Positions 18,187 through 27,471 are shown, counted from the stretch's first letter. The stretch: 64,000 bases of DNA from Mycobacterium sp. DL592 (GCF_011694515.1 NZ_CP050192.1:2112156-2176155), one strand, 5' to 3'. Numbers and translations are program-made. The notes: generated from the sequence alone by a model not told the origin.

Positions 18187-18924
18187 TCAGGACTCCAGCA
18201 ATTGCTTCTTGGCGGCGCTGAACTCGGCGTCGGTGATGTCACCGCGGTCGCGCATCGTCAGTAACCGCCGCAATGTCTCCGCCGCCTCCGCATCGAGGTC
18301 ATCGGGTATCGGGGTGCCGCGCACGATCGGCTCGTCGGGCACCGGTTCGATGTGCTGCGGATCGGCGGGATCGACGAGCACTGCCAGCCTGTCCCCCGGT
18401 TCGGGAACCTCACCGAGGGTGAAGGTGCCCGTCATCGCCGCCTCGTATGACGAAGCGCCAGAGGCTGGTTCGACGCGCACCCGCATCGCACGTCGCGCGG
18501 AGTCCTTGGTGACGATGACATTGAGTGCGGGCCGCACCACGTCGAGCACCACAGCCGACGCCTGCACACCGGCGCCACGCAGCCGGTCGACCCGTTTGAC
18601 CGCGACCGTCAACCACACCCCGTAGGCGGCGACGATCGCCCCACACACCGCGACCCCCCAGCTGAACAGCGGCGCGGTCCAGTCGGCCGCCCAGGGCACC
18701 GTCGATGCGATCAGCCAGCCCAGCGTCACCGAACGCGGGGTGCGGCGCGATATCTGCAGGAACACCACGAACTGGACGACGTAGCCGGCCACCCACACCC
18801 CGAGTGCCCAGCCCTTCTGCGACAGCTCGGTGGCCTCGGCCAGCAGGTGTGCCCCGATCAGGGCCGGCGCGACCACAAGCACACACCACAGTGCCGAGAG
18901 CACCGCAATCCCGCGCCACATCAT
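18187..18924 (-). CDS. SHOCT-domain membrane protein
   Basis: A 245-residue protein. Four hydrophobic segments lie in residues 1-110 (ALWCVLVVAPALIG; VWVAGYVVQFVVFL; GWLIASTVPWAAD; GVAVCGAIVAAYGVW). A cytosolic beta-rich part follows, and the C-terminal 30 residues (AAETLRRLLTMRDRGDITDAEFSAAKKQLL) are a SHOCT domain, a short oligomerisation module. The ATG overlaps the stop of the Rossmann/PEP-swivel gene upstream (ATGA, four bases), so the two are translationally coupled. Function is unknown. Confidence 0.78.
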   Translation of the reverse strand: MMWRGIAVLSALWCVLVVAPALIGAHLLAEATELSQKGWALGVWVAGYVVQFVVFLQISRRTPRSVTLGWLIASTVPWAADWTAPLFSWGVAVCGAIVAAYGVWLTVAVKRVDRLRGAGVQASAVVLDVVRPALNVIVTKDSARRAMRVRVEPASGASSYEAAMTGTFTLGEVPEPGDRLAVLVDPADPQHIEPVPDEPIVRGTPIPDDLDAEAAETLRRLLTMRDRGDITDAEFSAAKKQLLES

Positions 18925-21200
18925 CGGGCCAGGGTATCCACCAGTTCGGTGACGACGTCGGTATCGGCGAGCAGCGTGACCATTCCGGTGCTGCCGTCCA
19001 CCCGTACCCGGGTGCCGGTCACCAGTCGCGTGGCCGCCCCGGCGACGCCGGTGAGGACCGGAACACCCAGGCGGGACAGCAGACTGAGCGGCGGGGCACC
19101 GTCGACGACGATCCCACCCGGTGCACCGAACAGGAGAATCGATTCGACGTCAGCTGTGGTGATCACGGCGACGTCGCCGGGGCCCAGACCCGCATCGGCG
19201 GCCGAGCGCACCACGCGCACCGTCCCCTCGAACACCCCGCCGACGACGCCGGTGCCCTGCAGGCGCTCGTCGGCGACTACAGGGTCGGGCGCGCTCTGCG
19301 GCGACCAGCCACCGTCGATCACGGTCGGCATCGTCATGGCCTGCAGCCGCTGCCGCTCGGCGGCGCGCCGTTTGATGCGCAGCTGCGCGTCCACCGGCAT
19401 GACGAGTGCTTCCTCGACGGTGAGGAAGAACAGGTCGTCGGTCTCGGCGAGTTTGTCCTCGCCAACCCGTCGGCCGGCCAATTCCCTTACCGCTAACCGG
19501 AGTTGGTGTGTGAAACGCAGAGTGCAGTCGAGCGCGACAGCATGGTCGGGCGCTGGCTGGCCGTCGGTGTACTCCGGATAGCGCTGCATCGCCCGCTCAC
19601 CCGCGGCGATCACGGCATCGGGGCGGTCCCCGATCACCGACACGGCGAGCTCGGCGCTGCCGGGGCCGCGATGCCCGATGTGGGCGAGGACGGTATCGAC
19701 GGCGGTGCCCACCATGGGCGCCGCGGTGCGGACCGCATCCAGGTCGCCGGAATCCAGCGACTCCCGGACGTAGGGATGAGCCCGCAGCACGTTGGCGAGC
19801 GAGGCGATCTCCGCGTCGATCCGCACGTTCTGGGCGCCCGTCGCGGGCGCCGCGGCCAGCTCGGTGAGCAGCCAGGCCTGAGCGGTCAGCACCCAACCCT
19901 CGTGGACTCTGCTGCGCAGCAACCGGATTCGTCCGTCCAGCTGGGCGTCACTGAGGCTCGGCAGGGAGTCGGCAGCCCGGTACTCGCCATCGGCGGCAGA
20001 GGCGTATGCCGCGACATGACGGCCCAGCATCCGGCCCGCGGCGACGATCCGGGCCATCGACAGCGGGCGCCGGCGAAGCAGGGTCCGCGTCGGAAGTCGC
20101 ATGGCGAGCTGGTCGGCATCTGCCTCGGCGCACAGTCGCGCGGCCAGGTCGGCGGCGCGCCCGGGCAGCCGCGGCACCGCGGCGGCAATCACCGAGGTGC
20201 CCAGGTACACCCGGTGGCCGAATACCGCGACGAGCCGGCGTTCCCATTCGGCTGCCAGGCTCGGCGGAACATCGAGCAGCCGGCTCACCGCGCGGGCGGC
20301 GGCGCGCAGGCCGGTCACATGCAGATCCAGCGACATCGGTGTCAGCGGTCCGCTGTGGGTCAGCGCGAGCGCAGGGGCCACGAACACCGGGAAACGCGGG
20401 TCGATCCGGTCGTCGAACTCCGCTTCGGCACCGTCGGGCGCCGCGCTGAGCAGATCCGCCCGATTGTCCGGGCCCACGCCGGGCAGTGGCATCGGTATCC
20501 GGCCGGTGACGTCCACCGCGCCATTCGCCGAGAGCCTGCGACCCTGCAGTCCGCGTACCGTGTCTGCGACGGATTCAGTTGCACCCCAGGCGCATTCGAA
20601 GTCCCAGTCTTCGCGGAGCGCGGTCAGGCTGACCGGCGGGTCCAACACCGTCCAGCCCTCGGTGGCACGCGCCTTCGGTCGGGGGTCGACGTGGGCGAGG
20701 ATGTCCCGGGCGGACGCGACGGTGGTGGTGTCCGGCGTCGCGAGGTCGACGACACCGGTTCGCTCGGACTCCGCGGCCGCGACCAGGAACCGCATGAGGT
20801 CATCGATGTGCACCACGGGGACCGGGCCGGCGGCCGGATTGGTCAGCAGCGCAGCCACCGTGCGGCAGACCATCCCGTCGACCTGTCGTCCCAGCGGGGC
20901 CGCCACCCGCACCACCAGGTTCGGCGCCCAGCCGGTGCTCACCAGATCCTCGGCCTGGGTCCAGCGGCCAGGCTCGAGCAACGCCAACGACACGAACACG
21001 ATCCGCGCCCCGACCCGTGCCGCCGCGTCACAGACCCGAACCACATCGGCGTGCTCCACACTGCCGTCCTCGCGCGGCAACATCAACACCGCATCGGCGT
21101 CAGCGGTCAGGGTCTGCAGGACGTCATGGCCCGCTGCCAGCAAGCTCTGGGTCAGGGCGCGACCAAGCCCACCGGTGACTTCCGTGACCAAGATCCGCAT
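18921..21200 (-). CDS. NAD-epimerase-like / PEP-utilising swivel-domain fusion (Rv2047c-like)
   Basis: A 759-residue multidomain protein. Residues 1-230 form a Rossmann domain of the NAD-dependent epimerase type (VTEVTGGLGRAL at 6-17). A helical middle (about 260-600) has no motif I recognise. The C-terminal 75 residues are a PEP-utilising swivel domain like those of PEP synthase and rifampin phosphotransferase (DVAVITTADVESILLF ... GVPVLTGVAGA). The phospho-carrier His expected in the GGxLSHxA loop is missing: the loop reads APPLSLLSRLG. Rv2047c of M. tuberculosis shares this architecture, from memory. It is coupled by a 4-base overlap to the SHOCT membrane protein. Function is unknown. Confidence 0.75.
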   Translation of the reverse strand: MRILVTEVTGGLGRALTQSLLAAGHDVLQTLTADADAVLMLPREDGSVEHADVVRVCDAAARVGARIVFVSLALLEPGRWTQAEDLVSTGWAPNLVVRVAAPLGRQVDGMVCRTVAALLTNPAAGPVPVVHIDDLMRFLVAAAESERTGVVDLATPDTTTVASARDILAHVDPRPKARATEGWTVLDPPVSLTALREDWDFECAWGATESVADTVRGLQGRRLSANGAVDVTGRIPMPLPGVGPDNRADLLSAAPDGAEAEFDDRIDPRFPVFVAPALALTHSGPLTPMSLDLHVTGLRAAARAVSRLLDVPPSLAAEWERRLVAVFGHRVYLGTSVIAAAVPRLPGRAADLAARLCAEADADQLAMRLPTRTLLRRRPLSMARIVAAGRMLGRHVAAYASAADGEYRAADSLPSLSDAQLDGRIRLLRSRVHEGWVLTAQAWLLTELAAAPATGAQNVRIDAEIASLANVLRAHPYVRESLDSGDLDAVRTAAPMVGTAVDTVLAHIGHRGPGSAELAVSVIGDRPDAVIAAGERAMQRYPEYTDGQPAPDHAVALDCTLRFTHQLRLAVRELAGRRVGEDKLAETDDLFFLTVEEALVMPVDAQLRIKRRAAERQRLQAMTMPTVIDGGWSPQSAPDPVVADERLQGTGVVGGVFEGTVRVVRSAADAGLGPGDVAVITTADVESILLFGAPGGIVVDGAPPLSLLSRLGVPVLTGVAGAATRLVTGTRVRVDGSTGMVTLLADTDVVTELVDTLAR

Positions 21201-21273
21201 TCCAGGCCCAACTTCCCCCGTCCACTGCGACGAGCTTAGGCAGGTGCGGGCAAAATTTTCGGGCTTTCGCCGG

Positions 21274-22743
21274 TCAGCTCAGGCTGGCCCTGCCGTCGGC
21301 GCGCACGCTCACCTTGGCCCCGGCGATGTCGTCGCGAACGGTGACCGCCGCGGCCTCGGCGTCGTCAATCACCGCCAGTGCGCGGCCGTCGTCAGGCGTG
21401 CGGACGGCGAGGAACGCCTTCTGCGGCGCTCCGTCCCGGTCGAACGGCGCCGTCCAGGCCTCGACGACACCCTCACCCACCCAATCGGCGTGGGCGACCC
21501 GAGTCGGTAGCTGGTCCACCTCGGCTTGCACGTCCTGCCAGCGGAACTCCGCGGGCGGCGGCGTCGCGCTATAGACACCGAAACTGTGCTTGGAGAGGAA
21601 GCCGCCGTTGGCCGTGATCAACCCCCGTGCGCCGGGGTTGGCGCGCAGCAGCTCGGTCATGGTCGCGATCGAATGCATCACGTAGTTGTTCCACGGGCCG
21701 CCGGCGAAGGTCAGCCCGCCGGTGACGGTGAGCGGGCGTTGCGGGTCGTCGAGGGGCAGACCGATCTCCGCCGCGGCGACCTGTACCGCCGACGGGAAGC
21801 ACGAGTACACGTCGATGTAGTCCAGGTCGTCGACCCCGACCCCGGCCAGCTCCAAGACCCGGCGACCACCGATGCGGATGGCCGGCGAGCGATACAGCTC
21901 GTCACGCTCGGCGATGGAGTAGGTGTCGTGGGAGTCGGTGCCGGCATACGGGAACACCCACTGGTCCTGCGGGATCTGAAGGTAGCGGGCCTTCTCCGCC
22001 GAGCACAGCACCACGACGGCGGCCTGGTTGACCATGTTGTTGGAGTTCATCAGCTTCGGGTAGGGCCAGCTGATCATCCGGTTATCCGCGCTCGGCTGCC
22101 AGATCTGTTCTGCCGGAACGGCTTCGCGGCTCCACGCATGCGGGTTCTCGGCGGCCACCGCGCTGAAGCGCGCCCACAGCTGCCCGATCCGCTGCCGGTG
22201 CTCGTCGCTGCCCTCGTTGTTGGCGATCCGCAATGCTTGCTCGAACATCGGGTAGACGTGCGAAGGCAATTGCAGTCCGATGCGATCCTCGGCCGGGCCC
22301 GACATCGGCACCTCGTGCTCCGCGCCCGGCGGCACCGCGACCGTCTCGTCCTGGCGCGTCCAATCGGGGCGGATCCCCTTGGCTTTCAACCGCATCCGGG
22401 TACGCCAGGTCTCGCCACCGGCCAGCAGCACGACATCGTTGCGACCTGCCAGGATATCTAGGCAGGCCTGGTTGACCAGCGACTGGGGCGTGTTGCCGCC
22501 GACGCCGGTGTAGTAGGTCGCGGCGTTTGGGGCACCGATGCGCGCGGCCAGAAGCAGGCCCGGATCGCGGTAGCGCCAGGACAACAGGTTGACCACCCGG
22601 ATCGCGTCGACGGCCTGCAGCACGCGCGGGTCGGCGGCTTCCCGCGCGGCATCCGCCATGAGGTCGACAGGTTCGACCTCTGGCGCGTCTTCGCGCTGGT
22701 TGACCTGCCCCACGCCGACGATGACCGGTGTCCGAGGGTCCAT
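21274..22743 (-). CDS. Thiolase-like acetyl-CoA acetyltransferase (Rv1867-like)
   Basis: A 489-residue thiolase-fold protein of the SCP-x/thiolase-related group. Visible segments are MDPRTPVIVGVGQVNQR at the start, GVGGNTPQSLVNQACLDILAGRNDVVLLAGGE, and the late FAGGPWNNYVMHSIATM and GGFLSKHSFGVYS. The second segment lacks the usual thiolase nucleophile Cys context, so catalysis is doubtful. Rv1867 has this length and family, from memory. The start at 22743 is supported by AAAGG eight bases upstream; 22767 is an in-frame alternative. A TTTGAC palindrome lies 29 bases upstream. It is divergent from an alpha/beta hydrolase. Confidence 0.8.
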   Translation of the reverse strand: MDPRTPVIVGVGQVNQREDAPEVEPVDLMADAAREAADPRVLQAVDAIRVVNLLSWRYRDPGLLLAARIGAPNAATYYTGVGGNTPQSLVNQACLDILAGRNDVVLLAGGETWRTRMRLKAKGIRPDWTRQDETVAVPPGAEHEVPMSGPAEDRIGLQLPSHVYPMFEQALRIANNEGSDEHRQRIGQLWARFSAVAAENPHAWSREAVPAEQIWQPSADNRMISWPYPKLMNSNNMVNQAAVVVLCSAEKARYLQIPQDQWVFPYAGTDSHDTYSIAERDELYRSPAIRIGGRRVLELAGVGVDDLDYIDVYSCFPSAVQVAAAEIGLPLDDPQRPLTVTGGLTFAGGPWNNYVMHSIATMTELLRANPGARGLITANGGFLSKHSFGVYSATPPPAEFRWQDVQAEVDQLPTRVAHADWVGEGVVEAWTAPFDRDGAPQKAFLAVRTPDDGRALAVIDDAEAAAVTVRDDIAGAKVSVRADGRASLS

Positions 22744-22771
22744 CGAGAGCCTTTCCGTAGTCGTCACGGCG

Positions 22772-22787
22772 TTTGACGCCTGTCAAA
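22772..22787. promoter_or_regulatory. Perfect palindrome TTTGAC-N4-GTCAAA
   Basis: Six-base perfect arms with a GCCT spacer lie in the divergent region between the thiolase-like gene (start 22743) and the alpha/beta hydrolase gene (start 22863). On the minus strand the left arm provides a TTGACA hexamer, so a bound repressor could block a -35 element. It is typical of TetR-family operators. No regulator gene is adjacent. Confidence 0.6.
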
Positions 22788-22862
22788 ACCTAGCATCGTA
22801 GCCGGGTTGCTCCGGCCGGCGGCCACTGCCGGCGGACGCCCCACGGGTGCCATGATGTCCCC

Positions 22863-23609
22863 ATGACGGTGGTTCTCGTGCATGGCAATCCGGAGACCGA
22901 CGTGATCTGGGGTCCGCTGGTTGAGGCGCTCGGTCGCGACGACGTGGTGCGGTTGTCTCCGCCCGGATTCGGCGCCCCTCTGCCCGATGGCTTCCCGGCG
23001 ACGTTCCTGGCCTACCGGGACTGGCTGGAGGGCGAGCTCGAGCGCTTCGATGAGCCGGTGGATCTGGTCGGGCATGACTGGGGCGGCGGTCATGTCGTGA
23101 ACGTGGTCATGCACCGCCCGGAACTGGTCCGCAGCTGGGCCAGTGACGTCGTCGGGCTGTTCGATCCGGACTATGTCTGGCACGACCTGGCTCAGGTATG
23201 GCAGACCCCGGGTGTCGGTGAGGAGGTGATCGAGGCGATGGTCAGCGGCCCGTTCGACGATCGGGTGGCGCAGCTGACGGGATTCGGAATCCCCCACGAT
23301 GTGGCGACCGCGCTGGCCGCGGCCCAAGACGAGCAGATGGGCCGGGCGATCCTGGCGCTCTACCGGTCAGCCACCCAGCCGGCGATGGCCGAAGCCGGCC
23401 GCGCCCTGCCCAATGCCGCTGCCCGGCCGGGCCTGTCCCTGTTGGCCACGGCAGATCCGTTCATCGGTGCGCACGACAACCGTCGCCGCGCGGCCGAGCG
23501 TGCCGGTGCCGTCACGGTGGAACTCGACGGAGTCGGGCACTGGTGGATGCTGGAGAACCCGGTACAGGGCGCCCAGGCGCTCTCCGAGTTCTGGGAGTCG
23601 CTGGACTGA
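22863..23609 (+). CDS. Alpha/beta hydrolase (epoxide hydrolase/dehalogenase-like)
   Basis: A 248-residue alpha/beta-hydrolase. LVHGNPE (about residues 5-11) forms the oxyanion hole, GHDWGGGH (about 70-77) holds an Asp nucleophile as in haloalkane dehalogenases and epoxide hydrolases, and the C-terminal VGHWWMLE provides the catalytic His. The cap is short. Substrate unknown. No clear ribosome site precedes the ATG; it may be translated from a short or absent leader. It is divergent from the thiolase-like gene and upstream of the second sulfatase. Confidence 0.85.
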   Translation: MTVVLVHGNPETDVIWGPLVEALGRDDVVRLSPPGFGAPLPDGFPATFLAYRDWLEGELERFDEPVDLVGHDWGGGHVVNVVMHRPELVRSWASDVVGLFDPDYVWHDLAQVWQTPGVGEEVIEAMVSGPFDDRVAQLTGFGIPHDVATALAAAQDEQMGRAILALYRSATQPAMAEAGRALPNAAARPGLSLLATADPFIGAHDNRRRAAERAGAVTVELDGVGHWWMLENPVQGAQALSEFWESLD

Positions 23610-23763
23610 ACCGGGTCGCGGAGACCTCGGTCCGCGTCTGCAGTTCCGCCACGGCCGAAAGCCGTCAGATTTCCGATCGCGCGTTCGTCTCCGCACCCAG
23701 AAACGTGGTGTAAACATGGGAGCGTCGCGGCCAAGAAGCGTGCCGCCGATCCGCGGAGGAAAC

Positions 23764-26085
23764 ATGGCCGAGCCATTCAACGGAGTCATCAAACTCGACA
23801 TTCGCGACTCGGTCCCGGACTGGAAACCGTACGAGCTGAAGAAGGCGCCCGACGGCGCGCCCAACATCCTGATCGTGCTGTACGACGACACCGGCCTGGC
23901 CGCGTGGTCGCCGTACGGCGGTCGCATCAACATGCCGACCATGGACCGTCTGGCCGACAACGGCGTCACCTATACCCAGTGGCACACCACCGCGCTGTGC
24001 TCACCGACCCGCTCGACCTTCCTTACCGGTCGCAACCACCATGTGAACCGGTGCGCGTCGATCACCGAGGGCTCGATGGGCTTCCCGGGTGCGGCAGGCC
24101 GACTGCCGGCCGAGTGCGCGACGATCGCCCAGGTGTTGCAGGACAACGGCTTTGCCACCATGTGGCTCGGCAAGAACCACAACGTTCCGGTGGAAGACCT
24201 CTCGCCGGGCGGCAGCAAGTCCGAGTGGCCCTTGTCGAAGGGCTTCGACCGGTTCTACGGCTTCCTGGGCGGGGAGACCAACCAGTGGTATCCCGACCTC
24301 ATCGAGGACAACCACGCCATCGAACCGCCCTATACCCCAGAAGAGGGCTACCACCTCTCCAAAGATCTTGCCGACCAAGCGATTCGGCAGCTGCGCGACC
24401 TGCGGTCCTCCGCGCCGTCCAAGCCGTGGTTCATGTGGTTCTGTCCCGGCGCCAACCACGCGCCGCACCACAGCCCGCAGGAGTACATCGACAAGTACAA
24501 GGGCGTTTTCGACGACGGTTACGAGGCCTACCGCGAGTGGGTCCTGGCGCGGATGATCGAGCGCGGCGTGGTACCCGAAGGCACCGAACTGACGCCGCTG
24601 AACCCGATGCCCGACGACGTCGCCAATGAGGCCGACTACGTGCGCCCCTGGGCCGAACTCAACGACGAGGAGAAGAAGCTGTTCTGCCGGATGGCCGAGG
24701 TGTTCGCCGGCTTCTCCGAGTACACCGACGCTCAGGTGGGCCGCATCGTCGACTTCCTCGAGCAGACCGGCCAGCTGGACAACACGCTCATCTTCTACTG
24801 CGCCGATAACGGCGCCTCCGGCGAAGGCACGCCCAACGGCTCGGTGAACGAGAACAAGTTCTTCAACGGCTACCCCGACAGCCTGGAGGAGAACCTGTCC
24901 TACTTCGACGAGCTCGGCGGGCCGGAGACCTACAACCACTACCCCACCGGCTGGGCGGTGGCGTTCTCCACCCCGTTCCAGATGTTCAAGCGCTACTCGC
25001 AGTTCGCCGGCGGCACCTGCGACCCGCTGGTTATCCACTGGCCCAAGGGAATCAAGGCCCGCGGTGAGATGCGCCACCAGTACCACCACTCCACCGACAT
25101 CGTGCCGACGATTCTGGAGGCGGTCGGGCTGGAGATGCCCACGGTGTACCGCGGGGTCGAGCAGTACCCGCTCAACGGGGTGTCGATGCGCTACAGCTTC
25201 GACGACGCTCATGCGCCGACAACCAAGAAGCGCCAATACTTCTCGATGCTGGGCACCCGTGGCATCTGGCAGGACGGCTGGAAGGCCGCGGCGCTGCATG
25301 CGCCGATCAGCGGCAAGGGCCATTTCGACCAGGACGTCTGGGAGCTCTACCACGTCGACGAGGACCGCGCCGAGTCCCGCAACCTCGCGGCCCAATATCC
25401 GGAGAAGTTGCAGGAGCTCATCGACGCGTGGTTCGAGGAGGCGGAAGCGAATTTTGTTCTGCCGCTTGATGATCGGCCCGCTATCGAGCAGATCAACGAC
25501 GTGCGCCCCCAGGGTGAGCCGCCCCGCTCCCGCTACATCTACTACCCCGAGACCGCGCCGGTACCCGAGTCGACGGCGGTGAACATCCGCGGCCGCTCCT
25601 ACAAGATCCTCGCCGATGTAGAGGTGACCCCGGAGTCCGAGGGTGTCATCTTCGCGCACGGTTCGCGGTTCGGCGGACACACCCTGTTCATCAAGGACCG
25701 CAAGCTGCACTACGTGTACAACTTCCTCGGCATCAAGCCGGAGCAGACCTTCGTCTCCCCCGAACTGGAACCCGGCCAGCTGACGCTCGGCGTCGAGTTC
25801 ATCCGGGAAGGTGCCGGCGAACACATGGAGTCGGTCGGAACCGCGAAGCTGTATGTCGGAGAACAGGTCGTCGCCGAGGGCCCGATGCGGGCCCAGATCG
25901 GCCCGTTCACCCTGTGCGGTGACGGGCTGTGCGTCGGCTACGACAGCGCCGACCCCGTGAGCCGCTCCTACCCGGCCGGGTTCCCGTTCACCGGTGGCCG
26001 GATCCTCGGTGTCGGGGTCGATGTCGGCGAGGACCAGTACCTCGATCTGGAGAAGCTGGCCGCGGCGGCGTTCGCCCGCGACTGA
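23764..26085 (+). CDS. Arylsulfatase, second copy (type I, formylglycine-dependent)
   Basis: A 773-residue sulfatase organised like the one at 4539-6893. Cys79 in CSPTRSTFLTGRN is the formylglycine precursor, DD at 41-42 and the DNGASGEG motif (about residue 350) are metal ligands, and a beta-rich C-terminal domain (about 590-773) follows. The ATG at 23764 is chosen for GGAGGAA just upstream; an in-frame ATG at 23716 lacks one. No signal peptide. Both copies share the segments HTTALCSPTR and NHYPTGWA/NHYAVGWA, so they are paralogues that have diverged well. The substrate is unknown. Confidence 0.92.
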   Translation: MAEPFNGVIKLDIRDSVPDWKPYELKKAPDGAPNILIVLYDDTGLAAWSPYGGRINMPTMDRLADNGVTYTQWHTTALCSPTRSTFLTGRNHHVNRCASITEGSMGFPGAAGRLPAECATIAQVLQDNGFATMWLGKNHNVPVEDLSPGGSKSEWPLSKGFDRFYGFLGGETNQWYPDLIEDNHAIEPPYTPEEGYHLSKDLADQAIRQLRDLRSSAPSKPWFMWFCPGANHAPHHSPQEYIDKYKGVFDDGYEAYREWVLARMIERGVVPEGTELTPLNPMPDDVANEADYVRPWAELNDEEKKLFCRMAEVFAGFSEYTDAQVGRIVDFLEQTGQLDNTLIFYCADNGASGEGTPNGSVNENKFFNGYPDSLEENLSYFDELGGPETYNHYPTGWAVAFSTPFQMFKRYSQFAGGTCDPLVIHWPKGIKARGEMRHQYHHSTDIVPTILEAVGLEMPTVYRGVEQYPLNGVSMRYSFDDAHAPTTKKRQYFSMLGTRGIWQDGWKAAALHAPISGKGHFDQDVWELYHVDEDRAESRNLAAQYPEKLQELIDAWFEEAEANFVLPLDDRPAIEQINDVRPQGEPPRSRYIYYPETAPVPESTAVNIRGRSYKILADVEVTPESEGVIFAHGSRFGGHTLFIKDRKLHYVYNFLGIKPEQTFVSPELEPGQLTLGVEFIREGAGEHMESVGTAKLYVGEQVVAEGPMRAQIGPFTLCGDGLCVGYDSADPVSRSYPAGFPFTGGRILGVGVDVGEDQYLDLEKLAAAAFARD

Positions 26086-26109
26086 CCTGTCCGACTCCTC
26101 CGGTAATAT
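26082..26109 (+). promoter_or_regulatory. Candidate -35/-10 promoter of the HNH gene
   Basis: CTGACC (26082-26087) and TAATAT (26104-26109), 16 bases apart, resemble SigA elements; the -10 is strong. The expected transcription start, seven or eight bases after the -10, falls on or beside the ATG at 26117, so the mRNA would be leaderless. No Shine-Dalgarno is present, which agrees. Confidence 0.55.
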
Positions 26110-26124
26110 CGAACGCATGTTCGA
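26109..26124. promoter_or_regulatory. Mycobacterial SOS (LexA) box over the HNH start
   Basis: TCGAACGCATGTTCGA is an exact match to the mycobacterial LexA consensus TCGAAC-N4-GTTCGA. It touches the last base of the -10 hexamer and covers the ATG at 26117, so LexA would block initiation directly. M. tuberculosis 13E12-family genes are known LexA targets, which agrees with the gene downstream. Confidence 0.9.
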
Positions 26125-27397
26125 ATCAATACTGGAGATCGACATCAGTGCTGACGAATCAGTGCTGGTAGAGCGGATTGCCACCCTCGAGCGGCTCAAG
26201 GCCACGGCCTCGGCGGGGCAGGCTCGGTTGGCCGCGGCGTTGGATGGGGCGCGGCGGTCTGCGGAGGCGGCGGCGGGGGTTCCGGCGGCCAAGCGGGGTC
26301 GCGGTGTGGGTGCGGAGGTGGCGTTGGCGCGCCGCGATTCCCCGGCGCGCGGCAGTCGGCATCTGGGGTTCGCCAAGGCGTTGGTGCACGAGATGCCGCA
26401 CACGTTGGCGGCGTTGGAAGCCGGGGTGCTGTCGGAGTGGCGGGCGACGTTGGTGGTGCGCGAGTCGGCGTGCCTGACGCTTGAGGATCGCCGACGCTTG
26501 GATGCCGAACTGTGCGCCGATCAGTCCCAGTTCGACGGGGTGGGTGATGCGGCCCTGGTGGCGGCGGCCAAAGCCATTGCGTATCGGCTGGACCCACACG
26601 CGGTGGTGGAGCGGGCTGCCAAAGCCGCCGATGATCGCACGGTGACGATCCGCCCGGCCCCAGACACCATGACCTATCTGACCGCCTTGCTGCCGGTGGC
26701 TCAGGGGGTCTCGGTGTACGCGGCGCTCAAGCGGCAGGCTGATACCTGCTGCGACGGTCGCACGCGGGGCCAGGCGATGGCCGACGCTCTCATCGAGCGG
26801 ATCACCGGCCGCCCTGCCGGTGAACCCGTGTCTGTCGCAGTGAACCTGGTGATCTCGGATCAGGCGCTGCTGGGCGCCGAGCATGCCGCAGCCGCGATCG
26901 TGGGATACGGGTCGGTGCCCTCCGCGGTCGCACAGGCCATGGTGCTCGACGCTGTCGGTGATCAGCGGTCGCGAGCCACGCTGCGGCGGCTATATGCCAC
27001 CCCGGCCAACGGTGCGCTGGTGGCCATGGAGTCCAGATCCAGGATCTTTCCGAAGGGTCTGGCGCAGTTCATCGCGTTGCGGGACCAACGTTGCCGCACG
27101 CCGTACTGCGATGCGCCCATCCGACACGGCGACCATGCGACCCCGCACCGCCGCGGTGGGGCCACCAGCGCCCGCAACGGCGCCGGGTTGTGCGAGGCGT
27201 GCAACTATACCAAGGAGAGCCACGGCTGGACGGTGGTCACCAACACGGAAAACACAAGGCACACAGCTGAATTCACCACACCGACCGGCGCCCACTATCA
27301 CTCGGTCGCGCCACCGGCTCCGGGCACGCCCACCTCGACATCCAGCACCGCGGAGATGTACCTGAACGGAGAGCTCATCAAGGTGATCGCGGCCTGA
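26117..27397 (+). CDS. 13E12-repeat/DUF222 HNH endonuclease-domain protein
   Basis: A 426-residue protein with an N-terminal DUF222 (13E12 repeat) region (about 1-310) and a C-terminal HNH domain with RCRTPYCDAPIRHGDHATPHRRGG, then NGAGLCEACN. The zinc cysteines and the HxH/N catalytic residues are present. Such genes occur in several copies in mycobacterial genomes and are often SOS-induced; a role in mobile-element or DNA-damage biology is suspected but unproven. The ATG at 26117 lies inside a perfect SOS box and just after a -10 hexamer, so the transcript is probably leaderless. Several upstream in-frame codons overlap the sulfatase gene and are ignored. Confidence 0.92.
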   Translation: MFESILEIDISADESVLVERIATLERLKATASAGQARLAAALDGARRSAEAAAGVPAAKRGRGVGAEVALARRDSPARGSRHLGFAKALVHEMPHTLAALEAGVLSEWRATLVVRESACLTLEDRRRLDAELCADQSQFDGVGDAALVAAAKAIAYRLDPHAVVERAAKAADDRTVTIRPAPDTMTYLTALLPVAQGVSVYAALKRQADTCCDGRTRGQAMADALIERITGRPAGEPVSVAVNLVISDQALLGAEHAAAAIVGYGSVPSAVAQAMVLDAVGDQRSRATLRRLYATPANGALVAMESRSRIFPKGLAQFIALRDQRCRTPYCDAPIRHGDHATPHRRGGATSARNGAGLCEACNYTKESHGWTVVTNTENTRHTAEFTTPTGAHYHSVAPPAPGTPTSTSSTAEMYLNGELIKVIAA

Positions 27398-27471
27398 CAC
27401 CCGGGTCAGAGGGTTTGCGGTACGGCATTTCGGGTACGGAACGTGGGTCCCGACAAAGAAAGTGAGACTGC

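Noticed and set aside
23716..23764. ATG at 23716 as start of the second sulfatase
   Set aside because: In frame, but GGAGGAA lies before 23764 and the extra 16 residues have no counterpart in the other sulfatase.
24001..26403. An 800-codon open frame antisense to the second sulfatase
   Set aside because: The forward frame carries the sulfatase motif and ribosome site; the antisense product has no recognisable domain.
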